Origin: Euryarchaeota archaeon UBA287 | GTDB lineage: Archaea > Thermoplasmatota > UBA186 > UBA287 | DNA: 6,903 nt | Direction: 5' to 3' | Assembly (NCBI GenBank): GCA_002495235.1 | Contig: DAEG01000014.1 | Coordinates: 12,364-19,266 of the forward strand | Part shown: positions 1 through 6,136 of the stretch, piece by piece | How positions within the stretch are numbered: position 1 is the stretch's first letter | Layout: each line of letters starts with the position of its first letter | The notes under the pieces: model-generated | The model's database searches: none | What the model saw: the letters and a program-made list of their open reading frames with translations, nothing else | What the model was told of the DNA's origin: nothing | Translations under genes and position numbers: made by a program

Positions 1-533
1 ACCTCTCATCCATCTCGGATTTCAGGGAGAACTCGATAAAGGGACCGCAGAGGATAGACCTCGAGAGGTATGAACTGAGGGTGACCGGACTAGTCGTGCA
101 GCAAAAGAATCTCTCTTACGCTGGCATACTGAAAGATTTCGAGAGCTATAGGAAAGTAGTCACTCTGAACTGCGTGGAGGGATGGAACGTCACGATCCTC
201 TGGGAGGGTTTTCTTGTCGAGGATCTGATAGGGGACACAGAGAAGAACGCCACAACGGTGATCTTTCACGCCAGGGACGGCTACACGACCTCTCTGCCTC
301 TGGAGTACATCAGGAATAAGGACATAATCCTCGCTAATAGGATGAACAACGTGACAATGCCCGCCGAGAGAGGTTTTCCCTTCCAGCTTGTAGCAGAGAG
401 CAAGTGGGGATACAAATGGATAAAGTGGGTCGATTGGATAGAGATATCTGACGACAAGAGTTACAGAGGCTATTGGGAGAGGAGGGGTTATTCAAACGAG
501 GGCGATCTGGACAAGAGGTTCTGGGGTTTTTGA
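1..533 (+). CDS. Sulfite oxidase/YedY-like molybdopterin-binding oxidoreductase, 3' part
   Basis: The reading frame is open from base 3 to the TGA at 531-533 with no stop, so the gene starts upstream of the window. About 176 residues are visible. The GTG at 81 is not the likely start, because the residues before it (FRENSIKGPQ, then RYELRVTGLV) look like the normal opening of this fold. The Cys encoded at 171-173, in LNCVEGW, sits where this family places the Cys thiolate that binds molybdenum. Further family-like blocks are DGYTTSLPLEYI, AERGFPFQLV, a Lys/Trp-rich stretch (GYKWIKWVDWIEI) and the C-terminal GYWERRGYSNEGD. Members carry Mo-molybdopterin and catalyse oxygen-atom transfer or reduction; the substrate here cannot be told. 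The missing N-terminus would show whether it has a Tat signal or membrane anchor. There is no C-terminal dimerisation domain of the kind found in true sulfite oxidases, so YedY/SuoX-like is the safer label. Confidence 0.85.
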   Translation, partial: LSSISDFRENSIKGPQRIDLERYELRVTGLVVQQKNLSYAGILKDFESYRKVVTLNCVEGWNVTILWEGFLVEDLIGDTEKNATTVIFHARDGYTTSLPLEYIRNKDIILANRMNNVTMPAERGFPFQLVAESKWGYKWIKWVDWIEISDDKSYRGYWERRGYSNEGDLDKRFWGF

Positions 534-547
534 GAGCCTGTACGCGC

Positions 548-946
548 TCAGATCCTGTCCCTCAGGCTTATCTTTAGCGCCTTCTCCAGCTTCTTGATTA
601 TGGCATCGTCCGGCTGGAAGCTTCCGCTCTCTATCTTCGATATGACGGACTGCTTCTCGTTTATCATCTTCGCAAGATCCTTCTGTTCTAACCCCATCTG
701 CTGTCTTGCCTTTATCACCCTGGCGGGATAGTCGTCAACAAGGACGTACTCCTCCTTTATCTTTGTCTCTGGTTTTTTCTGTGAGAACACCCTCCGCGTC
801 CTCACGGCGGCGCTGGTGGGTATCTCTTTCTCTTCTACGGGCTCACCATAGGTCGCGCACTGGTTACAGGCCTCAAGTATGACACCCTCGATCTTCACTT
901 TTTTTGTTTTGTCAACGGTTTTACCGCATATCTCACATGTAGCCAT
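548..946 (-). CDS. mbf1: Archaeal multiprotein bridging factor 1 (aMBF1), Zn-ribbon plus HTH
   Basis: This 132-residue protein has an N-terminal zinc ribbon with Cys4, Cys7, Cys27 and Cys30 (CEIC and CNQC). A basic, Pro/Lys-rich linker covers about residues 40-68. A Cro/Xre-type helix-turn-helix covers about residues 74-128, including ARQQMGLEQKDLAKMI and the recognition region QSVISKIESG. This arrangement is that of archaeal MBF1, homologous to the eukaryotic coactivator that bridges TBP and gene-specific activators. Archaeal members are reported to associate with ribosomes or translation. Bacterial Xre repressors lack the zinc ribbon, so that alternative is unlikely. The length is slightly short but near the family range. 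Its ATG lies one base after the ileS stop, and a good Shine-Dalgarno sits inside the ileS 3' end, so it is almost certainly co-transcribed and translationally coupled with ileS. Its 3' end faces the molybdopterin gene with only 14 bases between the stops. Confidence 0.93.
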   Translation of the reverse strand: MATCEICGKTVDKTKKVKIEGVILEACNQCATYGEPVEEKEIPTSAAVRTRRVFSQKKPETKIKEEYVLVDDYPARVIKARQQMGLEQKDLAKMINEKQSVISKIESGSFQPDDAIIKKLEKALKISLRDRI

Positions 947-947
947 C

Positions 948-3815
948 TCAACTCACCTTCTTTATGCCTATGACGACTCTCTCCCCGTCTATCTTCCAGT
1001 CCTGGACAAAGCCCTCCGGTTTGCCGAGCGCGATCTTTTTAGCCCTGGTCTCTCTCGCTATGCTCTCTCTCTTTTCTTCAAAATGAACCGCAAAGCTGTC
1101 GGGCATTTCCATGGTGCATTCTATGTACTCCTCTATCTTGAGATCCATTCTCTTTCTCATCTCCTGGATCCTCCTTATGAGCTCTCTCGCAACGGTCTCG
1201 GCTCTTATATCTGAAGTTATCTCCGTGTCTATAAATATCTTTCCATTAGAAAATTCACCAGACGGCATGCCCTCCTCATCCGCGTCGCAGAGCTCTACGG
1301 CTCTTGTGTTCACCTGATCCTTTATTATATCGTCCAGACTGCCTATGGCCTCTCTTGTCTCTTCGTCTTCCGTTCTTATCAGCAATCTCTTCAGAGGTTG
1401 CCTTACCTTTATGCCGGCGCTCTGCCTGACGCTCAGCGCAGCCTCTATGATCTCTCTGGCTGTGTCCATGTCCTTCTCAAGTTCGGGATCTATCCTGTCC
1501 TCTTTGACTTCGGGCCAGTCCTCCATGTGCACGCTCTCCAGAGGTCCTCCGAGATTCCTGTACAGCCTTTCGGCTATGTGAGGTGCGGCCGGCGCCAGGA
1601 TCCTTGATAGCCCCATCAGTGCTTCGTAGAGCGTCCTGTAAACTCCGTTCTTGCTCTCGCTTTTCTCTTCGATCCAGACCCTCTTTCTTATGACCTTTAT
1701 GTAGAACCTGGAAAGATCATCTGTTATGAACTGCTCTATGTCCCTGCAAACTCTGTGCAGCTCGTATTCCTTCATATATCCCCTGATCCTCTGTTTCAGG
1801 CTTTCAAGCCTTGACAGGAGCCAGAGATCCTCTTTTTCCAGCGCGTATTCCTTGCTCTTTGGGTCGAAGGAATCCAGCACCATGTAGCCGAGGGCGAAGT
1901 TCTGGGCGTTCCAGAGTATGTTCAGGGTTCTGTTCGCGTTCTTCACCCCATCTAGCATGAAGCTCTTGTCCTCCCACGGAGCTGAAGAGGACAGGAGGTA
2001 GAACCTCAGAGAATCTATGCCGTACTGCTCTGCTATGTCCAGAGGGGCCACTGCGTTCCCGAGGCTCTTTGACATCTTCTCTCCGGACTCGCTGAATATC
2101 CACCCGTGCATGACGATTTTGTCGTAGGGGGCCCTGTCAAAGCCTATCACTCCGGCTCCCAGCTGCGAGTAGAACCATCCGCGGGTCTGGTCATGGGCCT
2201 CTATTATCAGGTCTGGAGGAAAGAATTCTTCGAATTCTTTATCGGTCAGCTCGGCCCACGAGCACACGCCAGAGTCAAGCCAGACGTCCTGCACGTCCTT
2301 TACCCTGTGCAGGACCCCGCCGCACTCGCACTTTATCTCAAAGGAGTCTATCCACGGCCTGTGCAGCTCTTCCTCTCTGTAACCCAGAGCTCTGAGCTCA
2401 TCCTCGCCGCCGATTATCCTTCTCCTTCCGCACTCACCGCAGACCCATATGGGCAGTGGTATGCCCCAGTACCTCTGCCTTGAGATGCACCAGCTCCTCG
2501 CGCCTTTCACCCACTCGAGCTCTCTCGCGCTTCCTGCCCACTCGGGATGCCACTCCACGCGCTCTGTCTCCTCTATCATCCTCTCCTTTAGATCCTCTAT
2601 GCGAAGGAACCACTGCTCTGTCGCCCTGTATATTATGGGCGTCTTGCATCTCCAGCAGAACCCGTAGCGGTGAGCTATCCTCTCTGTTTTGACTAGAAGG
2701 CCCGAGGCCTTCAGGTCCTCCGCTATCTCGCCGTTGGCCTTGGTTATGCTCTTTCCGGCGTACTTTCCTGCCGCCTCAGTGAAGGTTCCGCTCTCATCTA
2801 CCGGGCAGAACACCTCGAGACCGAACTTCAAACCAAGGTCAAAGTCCTCCTCCCCGTGCCCCGGGGCGATGTGCACGAAGCCCGTGTTGTCAGAGGTCAC
2901 GTAGTCCGCAGGCAGCAGCCTCCTCGTTCTATCGCTGCGAATGCCAAGCGGATGCTTATACTCCAGGCCATCAAGCTCGGTGCCCTTTATGCTCTGCAGG
3001 CGCTCTCTTATCGCGTACCCGCTGTCCTTCACAACGCTGTCCGAGTTTAGCATGATCCACGTCTCTGTCTTTCCGTCCTTCTCCACCAGGACCTCTTCAT
3101 AGGTAAAGTCGGGGTTGTAGGCTATCGCCATGTTGGCCGGTAAGGTCCACGGGGTTGTCGTCCATATGATGACGAACCTCCCGTCCTTGAGCTCCATCTT
3201 CACGTATATAGAGTTGTCCTCTCTGTCCCTGTACTCCACCTCTGCATCCGCCAGAGCGGTCTCGCACCGTGGGCACCAGTTCACAAGCCTGAGCGACCTT
3301 TCGAGCAGTCCCCGCTCGGAGGCCTTTTTTATCAGCCACCAGGCCCTGCTGATGTACCGGTTTCTTATGGTCTCATAGGGTCTTTCCCAGTCCATCCAGA
3401 CGCCGAGGGCCTTGAATTCCGCGGTCATGTTCCTCTCATGGTCCAGAGCGAAATCCCTGCATTTGTCCACGAACTTCTCCACGCCGAGGCTCTCTATCTC
3501 CTTCTTGTTCTTTATCCCGAGGACCTTCTCCACCTGGACCTCTATAGGGAGGCCGTGCATGTCATAGCCGGGCTGGTCCCTGACGTTGTACCCGCTCATT
3601 CTCAGATGCCTGATGACAAAGTCTTTTATTATCTTGTTGTAGGCTGTGCCCATGTGTATGGCGCCGGAGGTGTACGGCGGGCCATCGTTGAAATAGAAGT
3701 TCTCGCCCACGCTCCTGAGCTCTTTCGTCTTTTTGTATATGTCATCCCTGTCCCAGTGCTCTTTGACCTCTCTCTCTATGTTCTTAAAATCATAGTTTTT
3801 GTAATCCTGCCGCAT
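948..3815 (-). CDS. ileS: Isoleucyl-tRNA synthetase
   Basis: This is a complete class I aminoacyl-tRNA synthetase of 955 residues that charges tRNA-Ile in the cytoplasm. The HIGH-type signature reads HMGT at residues 54-57, in GAIHMGTAYNK. A Cys pair (CPRC) lies at 181-184. The CP1 editing domain, which clears mischarged valine, shows TTTPWTLPANM at 219-229 and HIAPGHGEEDF at 315-325, with the conserved editing Asp at 324. More Cys pairs at 387/390, 459/462 and 496/498 probably bind zinc. WLDSG at 512-516 precedes the HDQTRGWFY block near 541, and the KMSKS loop is at 580-584 (GEKMSKSLGN). The helical anticodon-binding domain follows, then a C-terminal region with RRIQEMRKRMDLKIEEYIE as in archaeal enzymes. 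The gene is intact. From memory, archaeal IleRS proteins are often somewhat longer (about 1,040 residues), so this one may be slightly trimmed. The ATG at 3815 gives a family-like N-terminus and sits about 25 bases from a TATA-like box, implying a leaderless mRNA. ValRS or LeuRS is less likely given the overall motif set. Confidence 0.96.
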   Translation of the reverse strand: MRQDYKNYDFKNIEREVKEHWDRDDIYKKTKELRSVGENFYFNDGPPYTSGAIHMGTAYNKIIKDFVIRHLRMSGYNVRDQPGYDMHGLPIEVQVEKVLGIKNKKEIESLGVEKFVDKCRDFALDHERNMTAEFKALGVWMDWERPYETIRNRYISRAWWLIKKASERGLLERSLRLVNWCPRCETALADAEVEYRDREDNSIYVKMELKDGRFVIIWTTTPWTLPANMAIAYNPDFTYEEVLVEKDGKTETWIMLNSDSVVKDSGYAIRERLQSIKGTELDGLEYKHPLGIRSDRTRRLLPADYVTSDNTGFVHIAPGHGEEDFDLGLKFGLEVFCPVDESGTFTEAAGKYAGKSITKANGEIAEDLKASGLLVKTERIAHRYGFCWRCKTPIIYRATEQWFLRIEDLKERMIEETERVEWHPEWAGSARELEWVKGARSWCISRQRYWGIPLPIWVCGECGRRRIIGGEDELRALGYREEELHRPWIDSFEIKCECGGVLHRVKDVQDVWLDSGVCSWAELTDKEFEEFFPPDLIIEAHDQTRGWFYSQLGAGVIGFDRAPYDKIVMHGWIFSESGEKMSKSLGNAVAPLDIAEQYGIDSLRFYLLSSSAPWEDKSFMLDGVKNANRTLNILWNAQNFALGYMVLDSFDPKSKEYALEKEDLWLLSRLESLKQRIRGYMKEYELHRVCRDIEQFITDDLSRFYIKVIRKRVWIEEKSESKNGVYRTLYEALMGLSRILAPAAPHIAERLYRNLGGPLESVHMEDWPEVKEDRIDPELEKDMDTAREIIEAALSVRQSAGIKVRQPLKRLLIRTEDEETREAIGSLDDIIKDQVNTRAVELCDADEEGMPSGEFSNGKIFIDTEITSDIRAETVARELIRRIQEMRKRMDLKIEEYIECTMEMPDSFAVHFEEKRESIARETRAKKIALGKPEGFVQDWKIDGERVVIGIKKVS
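953..958 (-). promoter_or_regulatory. Shine-Dalgarno for mbf1 inside ileS
   Basis: On the minus strand AGGTGA lies six bases (GTTGAG) before the mbf1 ATG. It matches the GGAGGTGA complement of the archaeal 16S rRNA tail. It overlaps the last sense codons of ileS, so ribosomes ending ileS would be placed to restart on mbf1. Confidence 0.8.
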
Positions 3816-3817
3816 TG

Positions 3818-3846
3818 ACGTTAAGCGTTTACCTGAATTTTAACGT
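3818..3846. repeat. Inverted repeat ACGTTAA-15-TTAACGT across the ileS promoter
   Basis: Two perfect 7-base arms at 3818-3824 and 3840-3846 are separated by 15 bases, so the arm centres are 22 bases (about two helical turns) apart. The distal arm overlaps the ileS TATA-like box, and the proximal arm lies three to nine bases before the ileS ATG. This geometry would suit a dimeric regulator. The arms are AT-rich and short, so chance is possible. Confidence 0.4.
3837..3843 (-). promoter_or_regulatory. TATA-like promoter of ileS-mbf1
   Basis: On the minus strand TTAAAAT is preceded by a purine-rich GAAAAC that could serve as the BRE. Its centre is about 25 bases before the ileS ATG, the spacing expected if transcription starts at or next to the start codon. 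No Shine-Dalgarno lies in the correct position; an AGGT occurs but is about 15 bases or more from the ATG. A leaderless mRNA is inferred. Confidence 0.6.
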
Positions 3847-3863
3847 TTTCTATGACGCCCGGC

Positions 3864-3877
3864 AAAAAGACTTAATA
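3864..3877 (+). promoter_or_regulatory. BRE/TATA-like promoter of the flavodiiron gene
   Basis: AAAAAGA followed by CTTAATA resembles a purine-rich BRE next to a degenerate archaeal TATA box. The box centre is about 23 bases before the ATG at 3898. The bases between (CGGTCTCGCGCATTATCCAC) contain no Shine-Dalgarno, so the transcript is probably leaderless. It lies back to back with the ileS promoter. Confidence 0.55.
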
Positions 3878-3897
3878 CGGTCTCGCGCATTATCCAC

Positions 3898-5115
3898 ATG
3901 CCGCGCATAAGGATCGAGGAGATATCCGAGGGACTGTACCTTCTCAGGGTTGATGACGATAGGGTGAGGAGCTTCGAGGCGATCTGGGACGTGCCGGAGG
4001 GCGCCACGTACAATGCTTATCTGTTGAAGACAGAGGAAAAGACGATCCTGTTTGACGGCTGGAAGAGGGACTATGAATCCGAGTTCATAGAGGCGCTGAA
4101 GACACTGACGAGGATCGAGGACATAGACTACATCGTGCTGCACCACACAGAGCCCGACCACAGCGGCACTCTGCCGAAGGTCCTTGAGCTGAACGGCTAT
4201 AAAGCCAAGGTTCTCGGTCACTCCGTTGCCGGGAGGCTGGTGAACGGCTTCTATGGCCTTGCTGATAAGATGGATTTTCACGCCGTGGAGGACGGTGAAG
4301 AGCTGAATGTGGGGTCAGAGACACTGAAGTTCTTGCATACGCCATGGCTTCACTGGCCGGACACGATATGCACCTATATCGAGGAAGAAAGGATCCTTCT
4401 CACCGGCGACGCCTTCGGAGGTTTCTCCATGCCCGGGAGTATCTTTGATGAGGGCGACATGAGCGAGTACATGCATTACGTAAAGAAGTACGTGGTCAAC
4501 GTCGTGGGCCACTACAAGCAGCACATAACAAAGAACACAGAGAAACTGAAGGGCATAGACGTAAGGATGATAGCGCCCATGCACGGGATCATATGGAAGA
4601 ACGACCCCGGCAGGATAGTGAGCTTCTACAGGGATATCGCCGAGGGCAGGGTTGAGGAGGGCAAGGTGCTAATAGTCTATGACTCCATGTACGGCTTTGT
4701 CGAAGGGGCCATAGAGCATATAATGAAAAGGCTCTCAGACAAAAAGGTAAAGGTCTTTAAGTTCACGGACCGGGAGCAGGACAGCTTGAGCGAGATCCTC
4801 GCGGAGGTTCCGGACAGCGAGGCCATTGTCCTCGGGGTATCGACGTATGAGGCCGGGGCCTTTCCTATGATGGAGTTTTTAGCGAGGCAGATGGCGCACA
4901 AGACCGACTACAGAAAGCCTGTGCTCATAGTCTCGAGCTTCGGATGGGGCGGGGCGGCAGCGAGAGTCATTGAAGGGATCCTGAAGGAGACATCATTCGA
5001 GATGAAGGGTGCTGTGGAGTACAGGGGAAGAGTGAGAGACGAGGATCTCAGGGCGATAGATGGTATCCTTGACATGCTGTTCCAGGGCGGCGAACAGGAC
5101 ACAGGCAATCCATGA
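3898..5115 (+). CDS. fprA: Flavodiiron protein (FprA-type O2/NO reductase)
   Basis: This 405-residue protein is a complete minimal (class A) flavodiiron protein. Residues 1-250 or so form a metallo-beta-lactamase-like domain with the full diiron ligand set: His83, Glu85 and Asp87 in HHTEPDHSG, His152 in LHWPD, Asp171 in LLTGDAFG and His229 in APMHG. Residues from about 256 form a flavodoxin domain that binds FMN, with the loop VLIVYDSMYG (257-266), STYEAGAFP (315-323) and SSFGWGGAA (346-354). The family reduces O2 to water and/or NO to N2O in the cytoplasm of anaerobes. In methanogens FprA takes electrons directly from coenzyme F420H2; in sulfate reducers the donor is rubredoxin. There is no fused rubredoxin or flavin reductase domain and no rubredoxin gene nearby, so F420H2 is plausible but inferred. 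The start has a TATA-like box at leaderless spacing. Its stop lies 88 bases before corA on the same strand, suggesting co-transcription. Confidence 0.94.
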   Translation: MPRIRIEEISEGLYLLRVDDDRVRSFEAIWDVPEGATYNAYLLKTEEKTILFDGWKRDYESEFIEALKTLTRIEDIDYIVLHHTEPDHSGTLPKVLELNGYKAKVLGHSVAGRLVNGFYGLADKMDFHAVEDGEELNVGSETLKFLHTPWLHWPDTICTYIEEERILLTGDAFGGFSMPGSIFDEGDMSEYMHYVKKYVVNVVGHYKQHITKNTEKLKGIDVRMIAPMHGIIWKNDPGRIVSFYRDIAEGRVEEGKVLIVYDSMYGFVEGAIEHIMKRLSDKKVKVFKFTDREQDSLSEILAEVPDSEAIVLGVSTYEAGAFPMMEFLARQMAHKTDYRKPVLIVSSFGWGGAAARVIEGILKETSFEMKGAVEYRGRVRDEDLRAIDGILDMLFQGGEQDTGNP

Positions 5116-5207
5116 CCTGCAGAGCAGGCTCAGAGAACATCCTTCTTCATGAAAGGCATCTGAGAGGAGGGGCGCGCTCAGGCGGTGGCGGGAGGTCGGT
5201 CCTATGA
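5112..5207 (+). CDS. Possible 31-residue minigene between fprA and corA
   Basis: An ATG at 5112 overlaps the fprA stop (ATGA). The frame stays open for 31 codons and stops at the TGA at 5205-5207, which overlaps the corA ATG, again as ATGA. So the open frame fills the whole spacer and shares four bases with each neighbour. The peptide begins MTCRAGSENILL, is basic, and has a Gly-rich run (GARSGGGGRS) near its end. I recognise no family. No strong Shine-Dalgarno precedes it, although coupling to fprA termination could supply ribosomes. The Gly-rich end is largely the translation of the corA Shine-Dalgarno region, which argues for a chance frame. Function is unknown and it may not be a gene. 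Confidence 0.2.
   Translation: MTCRAGSENILLHERHLRGGARSGGGGRSVL
5116..5128 (+). other. Short hairpin just after the fprA stop
   Basis: CCTGC and GCAGG form a 5-bp GC-rich stem with an AGA loop directly after the fprA stop. Only a broken pyrimidine run (CCTTCTTC, 5141-5148) follows, so this is not a convincing terminator. It could be a weak processing or attenuation element, or chance. Confidence 0.2.
5191..5196 (+). promoter_or_regulatory. Shine-Dalgarno for corA
   Basis: GGAGGT ends seven bases (CGGTCCT) before the corA ATG at 5204 and matches the archaeal 16S tail complement. It fixes this ATG as the start. No TATA-like box is visible in the GC-rich 88-base spacer, so corA is probably read from the fprA promoter. 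Confidence 0.8.
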
Positions 5208-6091
5208 CGCAGATCCTTGCGATAACAAAGGATGGTGTCGAGAGGCTTGAGACGGTGGACAGAAGGAAGAAGCTGTGGATTATCGTTGACGACAAAAAGA
5301 ATGTCAAAGAGGTCCTTGAGTCCGTTGGCATAAAAAATGACTTTTTCGTCGAGCTTCTGGCAAAGGACAGCAGACCGCGGGTGGAGGAGTTCGAAGGCGG
5401 GTTTTTCGTGATACTGAGGAGACCGAACAGGGGCGGTAGCTCTCAGGTGTCCTTTGTTCTGGGCAAGAATTTTCTTGTATCGATGGGGGCCGAGTACGAA
5501 AGCGCGCGAAAGAGGGTTGAGATGGACGACAGCGCGAGATCTCTTGAGCGGCTGCTCTACCTGCTCCTCGACAGCGTCCTTGACGAGTATTTCAGGCTCA
5601 TTGAGGGCATCGAGGAGGAGATAGCCAGGCTGGAGACAGAGCTCCTGTCCCGCCCCGACGAAAGCACCATGAAGAAGATATACAGCACCAACAGGAAGCT
5701 GACCCGACTCAGGAGGATGTCATGGCCGCTGAGGGACGTGTTCGGGACGCTGGAGGCGGAGGACAGCCTCGGCGAGAAGGAGAGGTTCAGGGACCTCTAT
5801 GAGCGCGGCATCCAGATAATGGAGAGCATCGAGGTGAACAGCGAGCTTCTCTCAGAGATGATAGAGATATATCTCGAGAGCATAAACCGCAGGCTGAGCG
5901 AGATAATGAAGGTGCTGACGATAGTGTCGACGATATTCATACCTCTGACCTTCATAGTCGGTGTCTATGGCATGAACTTCAGGAACATGCCGGAGCTTGA
6001 GTGGGAATACAGTTACCCTGCGGTTCTGGCGTTCATGGTTGTCATCACCGTGGCGATGATCTTCTACTTCAGAAAAAAGGGATGGATGTGA
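5204..6091 (+). CDS. corA: CorA-family Mg2+/divalent cation channel
   Basis: This 295-residue protein is a complete CorA. Residues 1 to about 115 form the cytoplasmic alpha/beta domain. A long helical region with coiled-coil character follows (about 116-235: EGIEEEIARLETELL, NRKLTRLRR and SEMIEIYLESINRRLSEIMKVLT). The first membrane helix spans about 236-254 and ends at the diagnostic YGMN (255-258) of the pore mouth. The short external loop carries FRNMPEL, the second helix is about 271-288, and the C-terminus is the typical basic RKKGWM. CorA works as a homopentamer in the cytoplasmic membrane, letting Mg2+ (also Co2+ or Ni2+) in and closing when internal Mg2+ is high. The length is slightly below the common 310-320. 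Close relatives include Zn2+-exporting ZntB, which I consider less likely. It has a strong Shine-Dalgarno and lies downstream of fprA, and a cation ATPase follows 45 bases later. Confidence 0.93.
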   Translation: MTQILAITKDGVERLETVDRRKKLWIIVDDKKNVKEVLESVGIKNDFFVELLAKDSRPRVEEFEGGFFVILRRPNRGGSSQVSFVLGKNFLVSMGAEYESARKRVEMDDSARSLERLLYLLLDSVLDEYFRLIEGIEEEIARLETELLSRPDESTMKKIYSTNRKLTRLRRMSWPLRDVFGTLEAEDSLGEKERFRDLYERGIQIMESIEVNSELLSEMIEIYLESINRRLSEIMKVLTIVSTIFIPLTFIVGVYGMNFRNMPELEWEYSYPAVLAFMVVITVAMIFYFRKKGWM

Positions 6092-6110
6092 GGCTGGGAC
6101 TGACAAAACC

Positions 6111-6116
6111 TATAAG
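6111..6116 (+). promoter_or_regulatory. TATA-like promoter of the P-type ATPase
   Basis: TATAAG, preceded by CAAAACC, is centred about 24 bases before the GTG at 6137. The bases between hold no Shine-Dalgarno. This suggests the ATPase has its own promoter in the 45-base spacer after corA and a leaderless transcript, rather than depending only on read-through. Confidence 0.55.
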
Positions 6117-6125
6117 CAGATCTGC
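6116..6125. promoter_or_regulatory. Perfect palindrome GCAGATCTGC, candidate operator
   Basis: This 10-base perfect palindrome starts at the last base of the TATA-like box and ends 11 bases before the ATPase start. Archaeal repressors often bind between the TATA box and the start site to block RNA polymerase. It has no loop, so it is a poor hairpin, although CTTTT follows it. An operator role is inferred from position only. Confidence 0.35.
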
Positions 6126-6136
6126 CTTTTATCCAT

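Noticed and set aside
81..533. GTG at 81 as the start of the molybdopterin protein
   Set aside because: The frame is open upstream to the window edge and the upstream residues fit the family, so 81 is an internal Val codon.
771..779. T-run inside mbf1 on the plus strand as a terminator
   Set aside because: It reads as an A-rich Lys stretch of mbf1 on the coding strand. A downstream stop for the molybdopterin transcript is possible but unsupported.
2106..2483. 125-codon plus-strand open frame inside ileS
   Set aside because: It lies wholly antisense to conserved IleRS sequence, including the region before KMSKS, and its translation resembles no family. The same holds for the other antisense frames between 879 and 3818.
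3816..3897. T-box, riboswitch or long regulated leader before ileS
   Set aside because: The spacer is only 82 bases shared by two divergent genes, the ileS mRNA appears leaderless, and T-boxes are bacterial elements.
3850..4281. 143-codon minus-strand open frame over the fprA 5' end
   Set aside because: It is antisense to the conserved diiron domain and promoter of fprA, with no recognisable protein features.
5116..5148. Intrinsic terminator between fprA and corA
   Set aside because: The stem is only 5 bp and lacks a continuous T run. corA has no visible promoter of its own, so read-through is more likely.
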